Positions 16,745 through 26,042 of a stretch of 64,000 nt of DNA are shown here, one piece after another (within the stretch, counting starts at the first letter, position 1; each line of letters starts with the position of its first letter). The notes below the pieces were generated by a model that saw only the letters and a list, made by a program, of their open reading frames with translations, had not been told where the DNA came from and searched no databases. Position numbers and translations under genes: made by a program. Location: NCBI RefSeq assembly GCF_000513895.2, contig NZ_CP165782.1:1612001-1676000 (forward strand). The letters run 5' to 3'. The DNA is from Ensifer sp. WSM1721. Lineage in GTDB: Bacteria; Pseudomonadota; Alphaproteobacteria; Rhizobiales; Rhizobiaceae.

Positions 16745-18610
16745 CTATTCCGCTGCCTCTTCCCGCGCGATGAAGCCGCCCGACTGACGGGACCAAAGGT
16801 CGGCGTAAAGGCCGCCACGCGCGATCAGTTCGGCATGGGTGCCATCCTCAACGATGCGCCCCCTATCCATGACCACAAGCCGGTCGAGCGCGGCGATGGT
16901 CGAGAGCCGGTGGGCGATGGCAAGCACGGTCTTTCCCTGCATCAGGCGTTCGAGGTTCGACTGGATCGCTGCCTCGACCTCCGAGTCGAGCGCCGAGGTC
17001 GCTTCGTCGAGAACGAGGATCGGTGCGTCCTTGAGCATGACGCGGGCTATGGCGATCCTCTGGCGCTGGCCGCCGGAGAGCTTGACGCCACGTTCGCCGA
17101 CATGGGCATCGAAGCCCCTGCGGCCGCGCTGGTCCTGCAGGTCGACGATGAAGTCATAGGCTTCCGCCCGACGCGCCGCTTCGATCAATTGCTCTTCGCT
17201 CGCGCCCGGCCGACCAAAGAGAATGTTGTCGCGGATCGATCGGTGCAGAAGCGACGTATCCTGGCTCACCATGCCTATGTGCGCCCTCAGCGATTCCTGC
17301 CGGACCGCCGCGATATCCTGTCCGTCGATCAGGATGCGCCCGCCTTCGAGATCATAGAAGCGCAGCAGCAGATTGACGAGGGTCGACTTGCCGGCGCCCG
17401 AGCGGCCGACGATGCCCACTTTTTCGCCGGGGCGGATCGTCAGCGAAAAATCGTCGATGACCCCGCCGCCCTTGCCGTAATGAAACGTCACATGCTCGAA
17501 ACGAATCTCCGGCCGGCTAACTTTGAGATCGGGCGCGCCCCGCTGGTCGACGAGCCCGATCGGCTGTGACACGAGTTCGGCCGAATTCTGGATCGTGCCG
17601 ATATTGCGCATGATCGCGTTGAACTGTGTCATCATGCGGCCGAGCAGCATGTTGAGACGCAGCACCAGCGCCAATGTGAAGGCCACTGCGCCGGAACTGA
17701 CGGCACCCGCCAGCCACAGATGAACCGAATAGATGGCGATCGCCGTGATCATCAGGCCGGAGAGCAGCGCCAGCGACGCGCGCACGGCCGTCAGCAGACG
17801 CGTGAAGGGGATGACCGCCCCTTGGAACCGGTCGAAGCCGGCGCGGATATAGCGGTCGTTCTCCTCGTCGCTGCCGAAGAGCTTAAGCGTCTGGATGTTC
17901 GCATAGGCATCGACCATGCGCCCGTTGAGCATCGATGCCATCTCCGCCGTTTCGCGGGCGTGCTTGCGCACGCGCGGAACGAAATACCGGGCAAGCGAAA
18001 GGAAGACCACGATCCAGAACGCCACCATCGCCGCCAGCCGCCCATCGAGCTGCGCGATCAGCGCCATTGTCGAGGCCGTGTAGATGACGATGAACCAGAC
18101 GACCTGCAGCAGCGAGACGATGAGGTCGCTCGTCGCCTGAGCGCCGGTCCACACCTTGGTAACGATGCGCCCGGAAAAATCGTTCTGGAAGAAGGTCAGC
18201 GATTGCCGCGCGACGTGTACATAGGACTGCCAGCGGACCAGGTTGAGGAATCCGGTGATGATCGATTGCTCCTCGACGAGAGCCGCGATCGCAACCGCGA
18301 CGAAGCGGAAGACGAGCACAGTCAGCAGCATGAAGAGCAGCTCCGGCCCGTTCGCCGATATCAGCCCGCTCCAACCGTCCTGCGGCTGCACCGCGTCGAG
18401 GATATCGACCAGCCGCCCGACGAAATAGAAAAGCCCGGCCTCGAGCATCGCCACCAGGCCGCCAAGAACCGCCATGGCGAAGAACGGGCCTTTCGCCTGG
18501 CTCGCATAGAACCAGGCGAAGCCCCAGAGGGACCGCGGCGGCTGCAGCCGTTCCCGAGGCGCGAAGGGTTTTACCCAGTTCTCGAAAATCCTGACGATGG
18601 CGCTGAGCAT
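16745..18610 (-). CDS. ABC exporter half-transporter (membrane and ATPase domains fused)
   Basis: The 621-residue protein has a six-helix type-1 exporter membrane domain (about residues 40-340) followed by an ATPase domain. The ATPase domain shows Walker A GRSGAGKST, Q-loop SQDTSLLHRS, signature LSGGQRQRIAIAR, Walker B ILVLDEATSALD and the switch His in AIAHRLS. It lies 99 bases behind a close paralogue, and the two probably act as a heterodimer or alternative homodimers. The substrate is unknown; lipid, peptide or drug export is typical. ATG 18610 is preferred, with GGAA just ahead. An ATG at 18667 would add 19 residues without a ribosome site. Confidence 0.9.
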   Translation of the reverse strand: MLSAIVRIFENWVKPFAPRERLQPPRSLWGFAWFYASQAKGPFFAMAVLGGLVAMLEAGLFYFVGRLVDILDAVQPQDGWSGLISANGPELLFMLLTVLVFRFVAVAIAALVEEQSIITGFLNLVRWQSYVHVARQSLTFFQNDFSGRIVTKVWTGAQATSDLIVSLLQVVWFIVIYTASTMALIAQLDGRLAAMVAFWIVVFLSLARYFVPRVRKHARETAEMASMLNGRMVDAYANIQTLKLFGSDEENDRYIRAGFDRFQGAVIPFTRLLTAVRASLALLSGLMITAIAIYSVHLWLAGAVSSGAVAFTLALVLRLNMLLGRMMTQFNAIMRNIGTIQNSAELVSQPIGLVDQRGAPDLKVSRPEIRFEHVTFHYGKGGGVIDDFSLTIRPGEKVGIVGRSGAGKSTLVNLLLRFYDLEGGRILIDGQDIAAVRQESLRAHIGMVSQDTSLLHRSIRDNILFGRPGASEEQLIEAARRAEAYDFIVDLQDQRGRRGFDAHVGERGVKLSGGQRQRIAIARVMLKDAPILVLDEATSALDSEVEAAIQSNLERLMQGKTVLAIAHRLSTIAALDRLVVMDRGRIVEDGTHAELIARGGLYADLWSRQSGGFIAREEAAE

Positions 18611-18709
18611 TGTTCCGATATAGGCGGTTCTGAAAAGGCGGCAATCGGTTTCCGCTGCCGCGCTCATTACAAATGCGTAAGGTCTGCCGGGAAGCGTCGA
18701 GGCGGCGGA

Positions 18710-20563
18710 TTACTCCGCCGCCTCCTCTTTTTCAACATCGTCGGCGATGAAGCCGCCGGACTGGCGTGACCAAAGATCGGCATAAAGCCCCCCCTTGGCG
18801 ACGAGTTCGATATGGGGCCCCGTCTCGACGATCCGGCCCGCTTCGAGGATGACCAGCCGATCCATCTCGGTAAGCGTCGACAGCCGGTGGGCAATCGCGA
18901 TCACGGTCTTGCCGGACATCAATGCGAAAAGGTTCTCCTGGATCGCCGCCTCCACCTCGGAATCGAGCGCCGAGGTCGCTTCGTCGAGGACCAGGATCGG
19001 CGCGTCCTTCAGGAAGACGCGGGCGATCGCGATCCGCTGGCGCTGGCCGCCGGAAAGTTTCACCCCGCGTTCCCCCACCTGCGCGTCGAGCCCTCGCCGG
19101 CCCAGATTGTCTTCTAGCGCCTGGATGAAATCCCAGGCGTTCGCCTTTTTCGCCGCGGCGATAATCTCTGCATCGCTTGTTTCCGGATGCCCATAGGCGA
19201 TGTTGTCGCGAATGGAGCGATGCAGCAGCGAGGTGTCCTGCGTGACGACGCCGATCTGCGATCGCAGGCTGTCCTGCGTCACCGTGGAGATATCCACGCC
19301 GTCGATGCGGACCACACCCTGTTCCAGGTCGTAGAAGCGCAACAGCAGGTTCATCAATGTCGTCTTGCCGGCGCCGGAGCGGCCGACGAGGCCGATCTTC
19401 TCGCCGGGGCGGATATCGAGCGACAGCCGATCGATGACACCTTTCGCCTTACCGTAGTGAAAGCGGACGTTCTCGAAGGTGATCGCGCCTTTCTCGGCCT
19501 TGAGCGCCGCCGCGTTCGGTCGGTCGACGATGTCGTGCGCCTTGGTCATCATACCCATGCCGTCATAGACCGTGCCGATATTTTCAAAGAGCGCCGAGAC
19601 TTCCCACATGATCCATTGCGACATGCCGTTGATGCGCATGGCGAGGCCGATAGCGACGGCGACTGCTCCGACCGACATCGCGCTCGTCAGCCAGAGGTAG
19701 ATCCCGAGAGCGCCGACGGCGAAGAGAGCCAAGCAGTTGTTCGTGTACACGAATATGTGGAACAACGTAACCTTGCGCATCTGCCGGTAGACGGTGTCCA
19801 GGAACTCTTCCATGCCGGCGCGCGCATAGGTCTCTTCGCGGCCCGCATGGGAGAACAGCTTCACCGTGCCGATATTGGTGTAGCTGTCGACGATCCGCCC
19901 GGTCATCATCGAGCGCGCGTCCGCCTGCTCTTTGGAGATCTTCTGCAGTCGCGGCACGAAATAGGTGACTATAGCGATGTAGATAACCAGCCAGATCGCG
20001 AGCGGAGCTACCAGACGCCAGTCGGCCGTCGCCACGACGATCAGCATGGTCGCGAAATAGCTCACGACATAGACGAAGACGTCGAGGATCTTCATCACCG
20101 TTTCGCGTACCGCAAGCGACGTCTGCATGACTTTCGTGGCCACGCGCCCAGCGAACTCATTGGCGAAGAAGGTCATGCTCTGGCGCAGCAGGTAGCGGTG
20201 CATCTGCCACCGCGCGATCATCGGATAGTTGCCGAGCAGTACCTGATGCATCACGAACGAATCGAGCGCAACCAGGCCCGGCAGGCCGATGAGAATCAAC
20301 GCGCCCATCCAGGCGAGCCTGCCGCCTTCTGCCGCGAGAAAGGTCGCGCGGTCCGCATTCGACAGCCAATCAACGACATCGCCGAGGAATTGGAAAAGCG
20401 CCACCTCGCCGACCGCGATCAGCATCGTGCAGATGGACATGATCAAAAGCCACGGCGCAGCCGGCTTCGAATAGTGCCAGCAGAAGGCAAAGAGTCCCTT
20501 CGGCGGAAGCGTCGGCTCTTCCATCGGATAAGGGTTGAGGCGGGATTCAAACCAGCCGAACAT
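18710..20563 (-). CDS. ABC exporter half-transporter, paralogue of the downstream gene
   Basis: The 617-residue protein has the same architecture as its neighbour: about six membrane helices, then Walker A GRSGAGKTT, signature LSGGQRQRIAIAR, Walker B ILVLDEATSALD and AIAHRLS. The C-terminal 60 residues, including GGLYADLWSRQSGGFIA, are almost identical between the two, pointing to a tandem duplication. ATG 20563 has AAGGAG ahead. The catalytic Glu after Walker B is intact in both proteins, so both ATP sites should be active. Confidence 0.9.
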   Translation of the reverse strand: MFGWFESRLNPYPMEEPTLPPKGLFAFCWHYSKPAAPWLLIMSICTMLIAVGEVALFQFLGDVVDWLSNADRATFLAAEGGRLAWMGALILIGLPGLVALDSFVMHQVLLGNYPMIARWQMHRYLLRQSMTFFANEFAGRVATKVMQTSLAVRETVMKILDVFVYVVSYFATMLIVVATADWRLVAPLAIWLVIYIAIVTYFVPRLQKISKEQADARSMMTGRIVDSYTNIGTVKLFSHAGREETYARAGMEEFLDTVYRQMRKVTLFHIFVYTNNCLALFAVGALGIYLWLTSAMSVGAVAVAIGLAMRINGMSQWIMWEVSALFENIGTVYDGMGMMTKAHDIVDRPNAAALKAEKGAITFENVRFHYGKAKGVIDRLSLDIRPGEKIGLVGRSGAGKTTLMNLLLRFYDLEQGVVRIDGVDISTVTQDSLRSQIGVVTQDTSLLHRSIRDNIAYGHPETSDAEIIAAAKKANAWDFIQALEDNLGRRGLDAQVGERGVKLSGGQRQRIAIARVFLKDAPILVLDEATSALDSEVEAAIQENLFALMSGKTVIAIAHRLSTLTEMDRLVILEAGRIVETGPHIELVAKGGLYADLWSRQSGGFIADDVEKEEAAE

Positions 20564-20749
20564 TGTCTAGCTCCTTCAGATATTTTGAAGGAAGGCGGGT
20601 CTCCCCGCATTCTTGATCTTTGAAGAAATGCAATCCGGAATGGCGCCCACAACGGCACTATACACTCCGGAGAACCGGAGCACGCGTCATTCGATCGACA
20701 GAAGGAAAAAGCGCGGAACCGGTCAGCCCAGGAAAGGCCACTTTACCCC

Positions 20750-20876
20750 AGAGAGGCGTGTCAACATCAAAACAGTCATGCATGCCTCCTTCGGTTCGCG
20801 TTGAAGAGGACTGAGCTTTACCCTCATTCGCGCCGCTACGCCAGATTGTCGCAGGCATTTTCATGCCTATTTTTTC
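20750..20876 (+). ncRNA. Possible small RNA ending at an orphan terminator
   Basis: In the 472-base gap between the ABC gene (minus) and trmL (plus), an intrinsic terminator faces right with no gene before it. Upstream lies an eight-pair stem, GAGGCGTG (20753-20760) with CATGCCTC (20781-20788). This is followed by CCTCCTT, which could pair with ribosome sites. Short frames here have no ribosome site. The 5' end is unknown. The rest of the gap holds nothing I can support. Confidence 0.3.
20853..20876 (+). terminator. Orphan intrinsic terminator
   Basis: AGGCAT (20853-20858) and ATGCCT (20863-20868) pair around a four-base loop, followed by ATTTTTTC. The stem is short but the T-run is good. 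No + strand gene precedes it. Confidence 0.5.
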
Positions 20877-21035
20877 ATCGGCCTCCAGCCTGTTGCCGAT
20901 ACGGCACAAATTAGGGGGCGCAAAACCAGCAAGTTCGAATGAACCATGCCGCAAATCGCACGATGGATCGCAGAGCGGATCGGTGTCATAGGAGCTTTCA
21001 TGTTTCCGCTTGCCGCCAATCCCGGACTTCTCTGA

Positions 21036-21503
21036 ATGACCACGAAAGATCTGCGCATCGCCCTCTACCAGCCCGATATTCCAGGCAATACCGGAACGAT
21101 CCTCAGGCTTGCCGTCTGCCTCGGACTGTCCGTCGATATCATCGAGCCCGCCGGCTTCGATCTTTCGGACCGCAATCTCAAGCGCTCCGGCATGGATTAT
21201 ATCGCGGCCGTAACGCTCACCCGGCATCTCAACTGGGAGCGTTTCGAGGCCTGGCGGGCGGGCACTGGCCGACGCCTCGTGCTCGCCTCCACCAAGGCAG
21301 CCGAACCCTACACGCGCTTCCGCTTTCGGCCGGACGACATTCTCCTGTTTGGCAGGGAAAGCGCCGGCGTTCCCGATCATGTGCATGAGCGCGCCGACGG
21401 ACGCATCCTCATTCCGATGGCGCCCGGCCAACGTTCGCTCAACATCGCCATGGCGACCGCGATGATCGCTGGCGAGGCGCTGCGGCAAATCGACGGGTTC
21501 TGA
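21036..21503 (+). CDS. trmL: tRNA (cytidine/uridine-34 2'-O)-methyltransferase
   Basis: This 155-residue SPOUT-class enzyme methylates the wobble ribose of certain tRNA-Leu isoacceptors using S-adenosylmethionine. It shows the N-terminal LYQPDIPGNTGTILR, the knot segment LLFGRESAGVP near residue 108, and IPM...RSLNIAMA near residue 130, which form the cofactor-binding trefoil knot. Length equals the family's. The start at 21036 has only a weak upstream site but matches the family N-terminus. It stands alone and is divergent from the ABC pair. Confidence 0.92.
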   Translation: MTTKDLRIALYQPDIPGNTGTILRLAVCLGLSVDIIEPAGFDLSDRNLKRSGMDYIAAVTLTRHLNWERFEAWRAGTGRRLVLASTKAAEPYTRFRFRPDDILLFGRESAGVPDHVHERADGRILIPMAPGQRSLNIAMATAMIAGEALRQIDGF

Positions 21504-21553
21504 GCCGGGCCCGGAAGATGCGACGTCTCGCCGCGCTGCCGTGGACATGCCCG

Positions 21554-22126
21554 TCATGCCGCGATCTCGTTGTAAGGCGTGGTCTTACGGGCATGTTTGA
21601 GGCTGCGCGCCCACCAGATCAGCCGGTCCATCATCAGGAACAGCGGCGCGCGCATCTCCTCGGGCTTGTAAAGATTGCCTGCTGCATCGAATTTCGACCA
21701 GGCCTTGGGAATGGCGATCCCGTCACGCAAGGTGACCGCATGCAACTCCCCGAAAACCTGGCGCAACTGCTCGACCGCCCGAATGCCGCCGGATGCACCG
21801 CCATAGGAAACGAAAGCGACCGGTTTGGCGTGCCAAGGCTCGTAGACCGCATCGATCATTTCCTTCAGCGCCGCGGGATAGCCATGATTGTATTCAGGCG
21901 TGACGACAATGAAGGCGTCCGCCTCGGCCACCTTCCGCTCCATCCATTCAGCGGGATCCTGGTTCTTCTCGCCCCGGGAGCTTCTCAATCGCATGGGATC
22001 GATGATCGTCAGGCTGAAGATGTCGGAAGTCGAAAGCTCTCTGATCAGCCAACTGGCGACCGTATCGCAGAAACGGCCCTGCCGCGCGCTGCCATAGATC
22101 AAGGCGAGGGTCATCTTCTCTGTCAT
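21554..22126 (-). CDS. NADPH-dependent FMN reductase-like flavoprotein, SoxR-regulated
   Basis: The 190-residue protein has a flavodoxin-like fold with the N-terminal FMN-binding IYGSARQGRF loop near residue 10. VVTPEYNHGYPAALKEMID near residue 75 and VSYGGASGG near residue 105 are all typical of the NADPH-dependent FMN (quinone or chromate) reductase family. ATG 22126 has GGAG ten bases ahead. Its promoter contains a SoxR box in a 19-base spacer and it is divergent from soxR. It is therefore very probably induced by redox-cycling compounds, fitting two-electron quinone reduction as a defence. Confidence 0.88.
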   Translation of the reverse strand: MTEKMTLALIYGSARQGRFCDTVASWLIRELSTSDIFSLTIIDPMRLRSSRGEKNQDPAEWMERKVAEADAFIVVTPEYNHGYPAALKEMIDAVYEPWHAKPVAFVSYGGASGGIRAVEQLRQVFGELHAVTLRDGIAIPKAWSKFDAAGNLYKPEEMRAPLFLMMDRLIWWARSLKHARKTTPYNEIAA

Positions 22127-22165
22127 GCTGTTTCAGCTCCGTGTTGTCGGTTACCTGGAGCTCAT

Positions 22166-22196
22166 GCTATAGAACCTCAAGTATAGTTGAGGTCAA
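22166..22196 (-). promoter_or_regulatory. SoxR-type promoter with sox box in a 19-base spacer
   Basis: On the minus strand, -35 TTGACC (22196-22191) and -10 TATAGC (22171-22166) are separated by exactly 19 bases, the over-long spacing of MerR-family promoters. The spacer holds the palindrome CCTCAAGTATAGTTGAGG (22175-22192), close to the known sox box. It drives the FMN reductase gene; soxR reads the other way. Confidence 0.88.
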
Positions 22197-22204
22197 TAGC
22201 ATCC

Positions 22205-22690
22205 ATGAAAAAAGACAAGGGAAGTGATTTCGCACGCGAGCTGACGGTCGGCGAAGTCGCCGAGCGTAGCGGCGTCGCAGTGTCCGCACTTCATTTTTAT
22301 GAATCCAAAGGGCTTATCCGCAGCTACCGCAGCCGCGGCAACCAGCGGCGTTATCCGCGGGCGATCTTGAGACGCGTGGCGGTAATCAAGGTGGCCCAGC
22401 GTACCGGAATTCCGCTGGCGGAGATCCAAGCCGCCCTATCGGTGCTCCCCGACGACCGTCCGCTGACGGTGGAAGACTGGGGGCGGCTGTCGAATGTCTG
22501 GCGGCAGCAGCTCGACGAGCGCATCGCCAAGCTCACGGCCTTGCGCGATCAGTTGACCGGCTGCATCGGTTGCGGTTGTCTCTCTATGCGAGACTGCCCC
22601 CTGCGCAATCCCGATGACGTTCTCGCGACCGAGGGCGTGGGCCCCCGCCTCATCGATCCGATGGATGGGGTGGAGCACGAAGCGAACTAG
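22205..22690 (+). CDS. soxR: Redox-sensitive transcriptional activator SoxR (MerR family)
   Basis: The 161-residue protein has an N-terminal MerR winged helix ([21 protein letters not shown]), a dimerisation helix, and the C-terminal cluster motif [12 protein letters not shown]. Cys120, 123, 125 and 131 bind the [2Fe-2S] centre whose oxidation activates transcription. I prefer ATG 22205. The nominal start at 22187 falls inside the sox box. GAGG of the sox box lies 12 bases ahead and may double as ribosome site. It is divergent from the FMN reductase it presumably controls. There is no soxS, as usual outside enterics. Confidence 0.95.
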   Translation: MKKDKGSDFARELTVGEVAERSGVAVSALHFYESKGLIRSYRSRGNQRRYPRAILRRVAVIKVAQRTGIPLAEIQAALSVLPDDRPLTVEDWGRLSNVWRQQLDERIAKLTALRDQLTGCIGCGCLSMRDCPLRNPDDVLATEGVGPRLIDPMDGVEHEAN

Positions 22691-22692
22691 GC

Positions 22693-23871
22693 TCACGGAG
22701 CGGACCGCATCCGGGCAAGCAGAATCATGCTCGCGAGAGCACCGAGCGAAAAGAACAGCGCAACCGAAAGCGCCCAGCCATTTCCCGCTTCACCAAGGAC
22801 GAAAGAGAAGAACGGCGGAGCTGCCGCGAAGGCCAGGTTGAGCGGCAGCCCGAGGCGCGCCATCACCGCCGCATATTGCGGCGGCGAGAAGAAGACGAGC
22901 GGCATCGTCGCGCGGCTGACGGACATGGCGCCGCTCGAAAGCCCGTAAAGTACGAGGAACAGAACAATCGACCACGTTGCGCCGGCACCAAGAATCAGAG
23001 CGAGGAGCGCGAGCGGCATGATCGCCGCTGCGACGAGACCGGTCGTCACCCCATCCCAGCGGTTGCCGCCGAGAAAGTCGAAGAGCCGCGCCGAAAGCTG
23101 GATGAAGCCGATCGCCGAGCCGAAGCCGACGGCGAAATAATCCGGCACCGCGAAGCTGCGGAAGAGATCGATAACGACGAGCTGAAATCCCCAGGTAACG
23201 AAGCCGTTGAGCGCCACCGCTGCGGTTATCAGCGCAACGATGTGCCAATGGCGGCCGGCTGCCGCTGGCTCAGCTTTCCCGGCAGCGCTGAGCGGAAAGG
23301 TCTTAGCCGCCGTTTGGCTTCGCGGCAGCGCCAGGAAATGCAACGGCGCGCAGACAAAAAGCATAACTGCACCGTACAGCGCGAAGGTACCCCGCCATCC
23401 GAGCGCCCCCTCGCAGAAGACGGTGACGGGCCAAGAAATGCTGGGCGCCAGGGCCATGGCGAGCATCTGCGCGGCGATCGCGCGGCGCGCGCCCGCCCCG
23501 GCGATCTCGGTCAGAAAGACATGGGCCGACGTCGTCAGCGTGGCAGCACCCGCCATGCCGAGAACGACCCAGGCCGCGAAATAGGAAGGAGGGCCATCGG
23601 CGAGTGCGAGCAGCCACAGCCCGGGCGCGGCAAGCGCCGAACCAAGAGAGAGCACGCGCCGAGCACCGATGCGCGCATAGAGTGATGCCAGCGGCGGTGA
23701 ACAAAGCGCCATCCCCACCAGCATGACGGTCGGCCCCAGATAGATGCTGGAAGGCTTCATCCCCAAATCACCGGCCATTCCATCCGCCGTCACTGACACG
23801 AACATGAACATCGTTGCCCAGGCAATGATTTGCGTGGCGGACAGGATGACGACCGAGCGGAAGACGGGCAT
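22693..23871 (-). CDS. MFS transporter
   Basis: A protein of about 392 residues with 12 hydrophobic segments, a short cytoplasmic loop YARIGARRVL between helices 2 and 3 (the MFS signature region) and a central loop near residue 190. The substrate cannot be told from sequence. It converges on soxR with the stops two bases apart, so co-regulation with soxR is not implied. The start is uncertain: GTG 23895 or ATG 23871, neither with a good ribosome site. Confidence 0.82.
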   Translation of the reverse strand: MPVFRSVVILSATQIIAWATMFMFVSVTADGMAGDLGMKPSSIYLGPTVMLVGMALCSPPLASLYARIGARRVLSLGSALAAPGLWLLALADGPPSYFAAWVVLGMAGAATLTTSAHVFLTEIAGAGARRAIAAQMLAMALAPSISWPVTVFCEGALGWRGTFALYGAVMLFVCAPLHFLALPRSQTAAKTFPLSAAGKAEPAAAGRHWHIVALITAAVALNGFVTWGFQLVVIDLFRSFAVPDYFAVGFGSAIGFIQLSARLFDFLGGNRWDGVTTGLVAAAIMPLALLALILGAGATWSIVLFLVLYGLSSGAMSVSRATMPLVFFSPPQYAAVMARLGLPLNLAFAAAPPFFSFVLGEAGNGWALSVALFFSLGALASMILLARMRSAP

Positions 23872-24031
23872 GGAGCGAAGCCGGTTGGGATGCACGCAGG
23901 AATGGTGCGAAGTTGGAGGGCACCAACCGGTTTAGCGTGTCAGCGTGACTTTGGCCACACGGCTAACGATCTCAAAAGGAATTTTTCCCCGCGTGTCGGG
24001 CGTGCGGCTCTACCACGTGACAGCGGTCCGA

Positions 24032-24292
24032 TCAGTCCGCGCTCGGCAGTCGGCGCATTGTGAACTCGATCTCCCCGCCCTCGAGCTGACGCCAGCTTTC
24101 CACCTCGGTCCAGTAGGCGGCCTTGGGCCAGGTCTCGAACCATTCGCGCGCCTTGGCACGGGCGGCGTTGCGTTCAAGCCGAAACGTCTCACGCACGAAA
24201 AGTTTGTCGCTTCGCGCGGAATGTTCCCGGCGGTGCCGGGCGATCTGGCGCCGCAAGCCATCGAGCGGCGGTCCTGGGGGTATCTTCGCCAT
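24032..24292 (-). CDS. Small charged cytosolic protein of unknown function
   Basis: The 86-residue protein is rich in Arg, Glu and Trp (WFETWPKAAYWTEVESWRQLEGG in its second half, given here in part) with no signal or membrane segment. The ATG follows GAGG at good distance (GAGGTATAGCCC), which supports it as real. It stands alone between the MFS gene and hemF. I do not recognise the family, and a role in nucleic-acid or protein binding would be guesswork. Confidence 0.6.
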   Translation of the reverse strand: MAKIPPGPPLDGLRRQIARHRREHSARSDKLFVRETFRLERNAARAKAREWFETWPKAAYWTEVESWRQLEGGEIEFTMRRLPSAD

Positions 24293-24534
24293 GGGCTATA
24301 CCTCTGGCCAAAAGATAGGATGAGCGTGGCACTATTGCCAGCCCTTTGCCATCAACGCTTTACGCCTCTATCGATCGGATTTGACGCTCCAGATCACTCT
24401 TACGCCTGAGCCTTGCGCTAGACTGTCGCTGACACCGTGCCACGTTGCCATCCGCTCAAAAATATGAACTGTGGCGACACGAACGAATCTCCGGCTTTCC
24501 GACACGGAAATCCGCGAACGGAACTTGAATTCTC

Positions 24535-25446
24535 ATGGAAAGACCGCAATTGCCGCAGGGCCTGACGGCCGATATAGAAGACAAAAAGGCTGTCGCGAAG
24601 GCGTGGTTCGAAAGCCTGCGCGACACGATCTGCGCGGCCTTCGAGACGATCGAGGACGACCTGACGGGCCCGCTCTCGGATCGCCCACCGGGCCGTTTCG
24701 TCGCCAAGGACTGGCTGCGCGAGGAAGGCGCCGGCGGCGGCGGGCGCATGTCGATGATGCAAGGGCGTGTGTTCGAGAAGGTCGGCGTCCATACGTCGAC
24801 GGTCTTCGGCGAATTTTCGCCCGAGTTCCGAAACCAGATCCCGGGCGCGAGCGAAGATCCGCGTTTCTGGGCTTCGGGTATTTCGCTGATCGCTCACCCG
24901 GTCAATCCGAATGTGCCCGCGGTGCATATGAACACACGTATGGTCGTGACCACGAGCAACTGGTTCGGCGGCGGAGCCGACCTGACGCCCGTTCTTGACC
25001 GCCGGCGCGTCATGACCGATCCGGACACCGTGATTTTCCACCGGGCGATGGAGATCGCCTGCAACCGACACGCGGTCGCCGATCACGCGAAGTTCAAGGA
25101 ATGGTGCGACGAGTATTTCTTCCTGAAACACAGGAACGAGCCGCGCGGCACCGGGGGGATCTTCTACGACTGGCTGCATTCTTCCGAGGAGCTCGGTGGC
25201 TGGGATGCGGACTTCGCCTTCACCCGCGACGTCGGCAAGGCCTTTGCGCTCGTCTATCCAAAGATCGTTCGGAGCAACTTCGACACCGCTTGGACCGAGG
25301 AGGACCGCGAGGAGCAACTGGTGCGCCGCGGCCGATATGTCGAGTTCAATCTGCTCTACGACCGCGGCACGATCTTCGGTCTCAAGACCGGCGGCAATGT
25401 CGAATCGATCCTCTCGTCCCTGCCCCCGCTCGTGCGCTGGCCCTAA
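24535..25446 (+). CDS. hemF: Oxygen-dependent coproporphyrinogen III oxidase
   Basis: The 303-residue enzyme decarboxylates two propionates of coproporphyrinogen III to vinyls using O2 in heme synthesis. It shows the family blocks [12 protein letters not shown] near residue 140, [32 protein letters not shown] near residue 205, and [14 protein letters not shown](I)FGLKTGG near the end. The His in the second block is the proposed catalytic residue. The length is normal. No FNR-type box is obvious in the short upstream region. It stands alone. Confidence 0.96.
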   Translation: MERPQLPQGLTADIEDKKAVAKAWFESLRDTICAAFETIEDDLTGPLSDRPPGRFVAKDWLREEGAGGGGRMSMMQGRVFEKVGVHTSTVFGEFSPEFRNQIPGASEDPRFWASGISLIAHPVNPNVPAVHMNTRMVVTTSNWFGGGADLTPVLDRRRVMTDPDTVIFHRAMEIACNRHAVADHAKFKEWCDEYFFLKHRNEPRGTGGIFYDWLHSSEELGGWDADFAFTRDVGKAFALVYPKIVRSNFDTAWTEEDREEQLVRRGRYVEFNLLYDRGTIFGLKTGGNVESILSSLPPLVRWP

Positions 25447-25521
25447 ATCGGACGGGTGAGCGAGAAGGGCGAACAAATCGCCCCCGGGGCGCGTTACCTT
25501 CCGCGAGAAAGGGAACGCCCC

Positions 25522-25800
25522 ATGATTTTCAAGAAACGGACATTCTTCGGCAACGAACCCGAGCGACTGCCTGCCGAGCAACCGGCCGAGCTCGAGCGCC
25601 GCGTCGCGCATTCGCTCGCCGTCTCGCCAGGCCTCGACGCCGTCGACCTGACCGTGACCTGTACCGGCAACACGGTCGTTCTGGGCGGAACGGTGGCAAC
25701 AGAGGCAGAAATTGCCCGTGCCGAAGAAGCGGCAAGGGCCATCGAGGGTGTCGCGGACGTGATCAATCAAATCGGGCTTTCGAAGACCGGCAGAGGCTGA
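25522..25800 (+). CDS. BON domain protein
   Basis: The 92-residue protein has one BON domain (about residues 25-90: SLAVSPGLDAVDLTVTC, VVLGGTVATEAEIARAEE, IEGVADVINQI), a small alpha-beta fold found in envelope-stress and lipid-associated proteins. No signal peptide is seen, so it is probably cytosolic or peripheral. ATG 25522 has AAAGGGA nine bases ahead. The frame from 25456 adds an unlikely leader. It lies 75 bases after hemF on the same strand. Confidence 0.75.
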   Translation: MIFKKRTFFGNEPERLPAEQPAELERRVAHSLAVSPGLDAVDLTVTCTGNTVVLGGTVATEAEIARAEEAARAIEGVADVINQIGLSKTGRG

Positions 25801-25838
25801 GCGCCGCTTCAAAGCTTCTCGAACCTGCCGCGGCCCTG

Positions 25839-26000
25839 CCCTCATCTGCCTGCGGGCATCTTCTCCCCGTTGTCACAGGGAGAAAAGTCCCTGTCGTAAC
25901 TCTTTGCCGCATACCAGCTACGCCGAAGAGTGGCGAAACGTAGCCAGCAGCGCTCTTCGCCCCATTCATGGGGAGAAGATGCCGGCAGGCAGATGAGGGG
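25839..26000. repeat. Rhizobial-type intergenic mosaic element with 30-bp inverted arms
   Basis: Left arm 25839-25868 (CCCTCATCTGCCTGC...) and right arm 25970-26000 are inverted copies with one base changed. Inside lie an AGGGA...TCCCT hairpin near 25878-25893 and a second inverted pair, CGAAGAG and CTCTTCG, near 25924-25958. It fills the gap between two convergent genes. The motif is familiar from rhizobial intergenic regions; the family name is not verified. Confidence 0.85.
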
Positions 26001-26042
26001 CAAAAGGTTTTCGACCGCCGAAGCGCCAGAGTTTCGCCCACG

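Noticed and set aside
24418..25845. 475-codon frame antisense to hemF and the BON gene
   Set aside because: It runs across two real genes on the other strand and has no motif or ribosome site.
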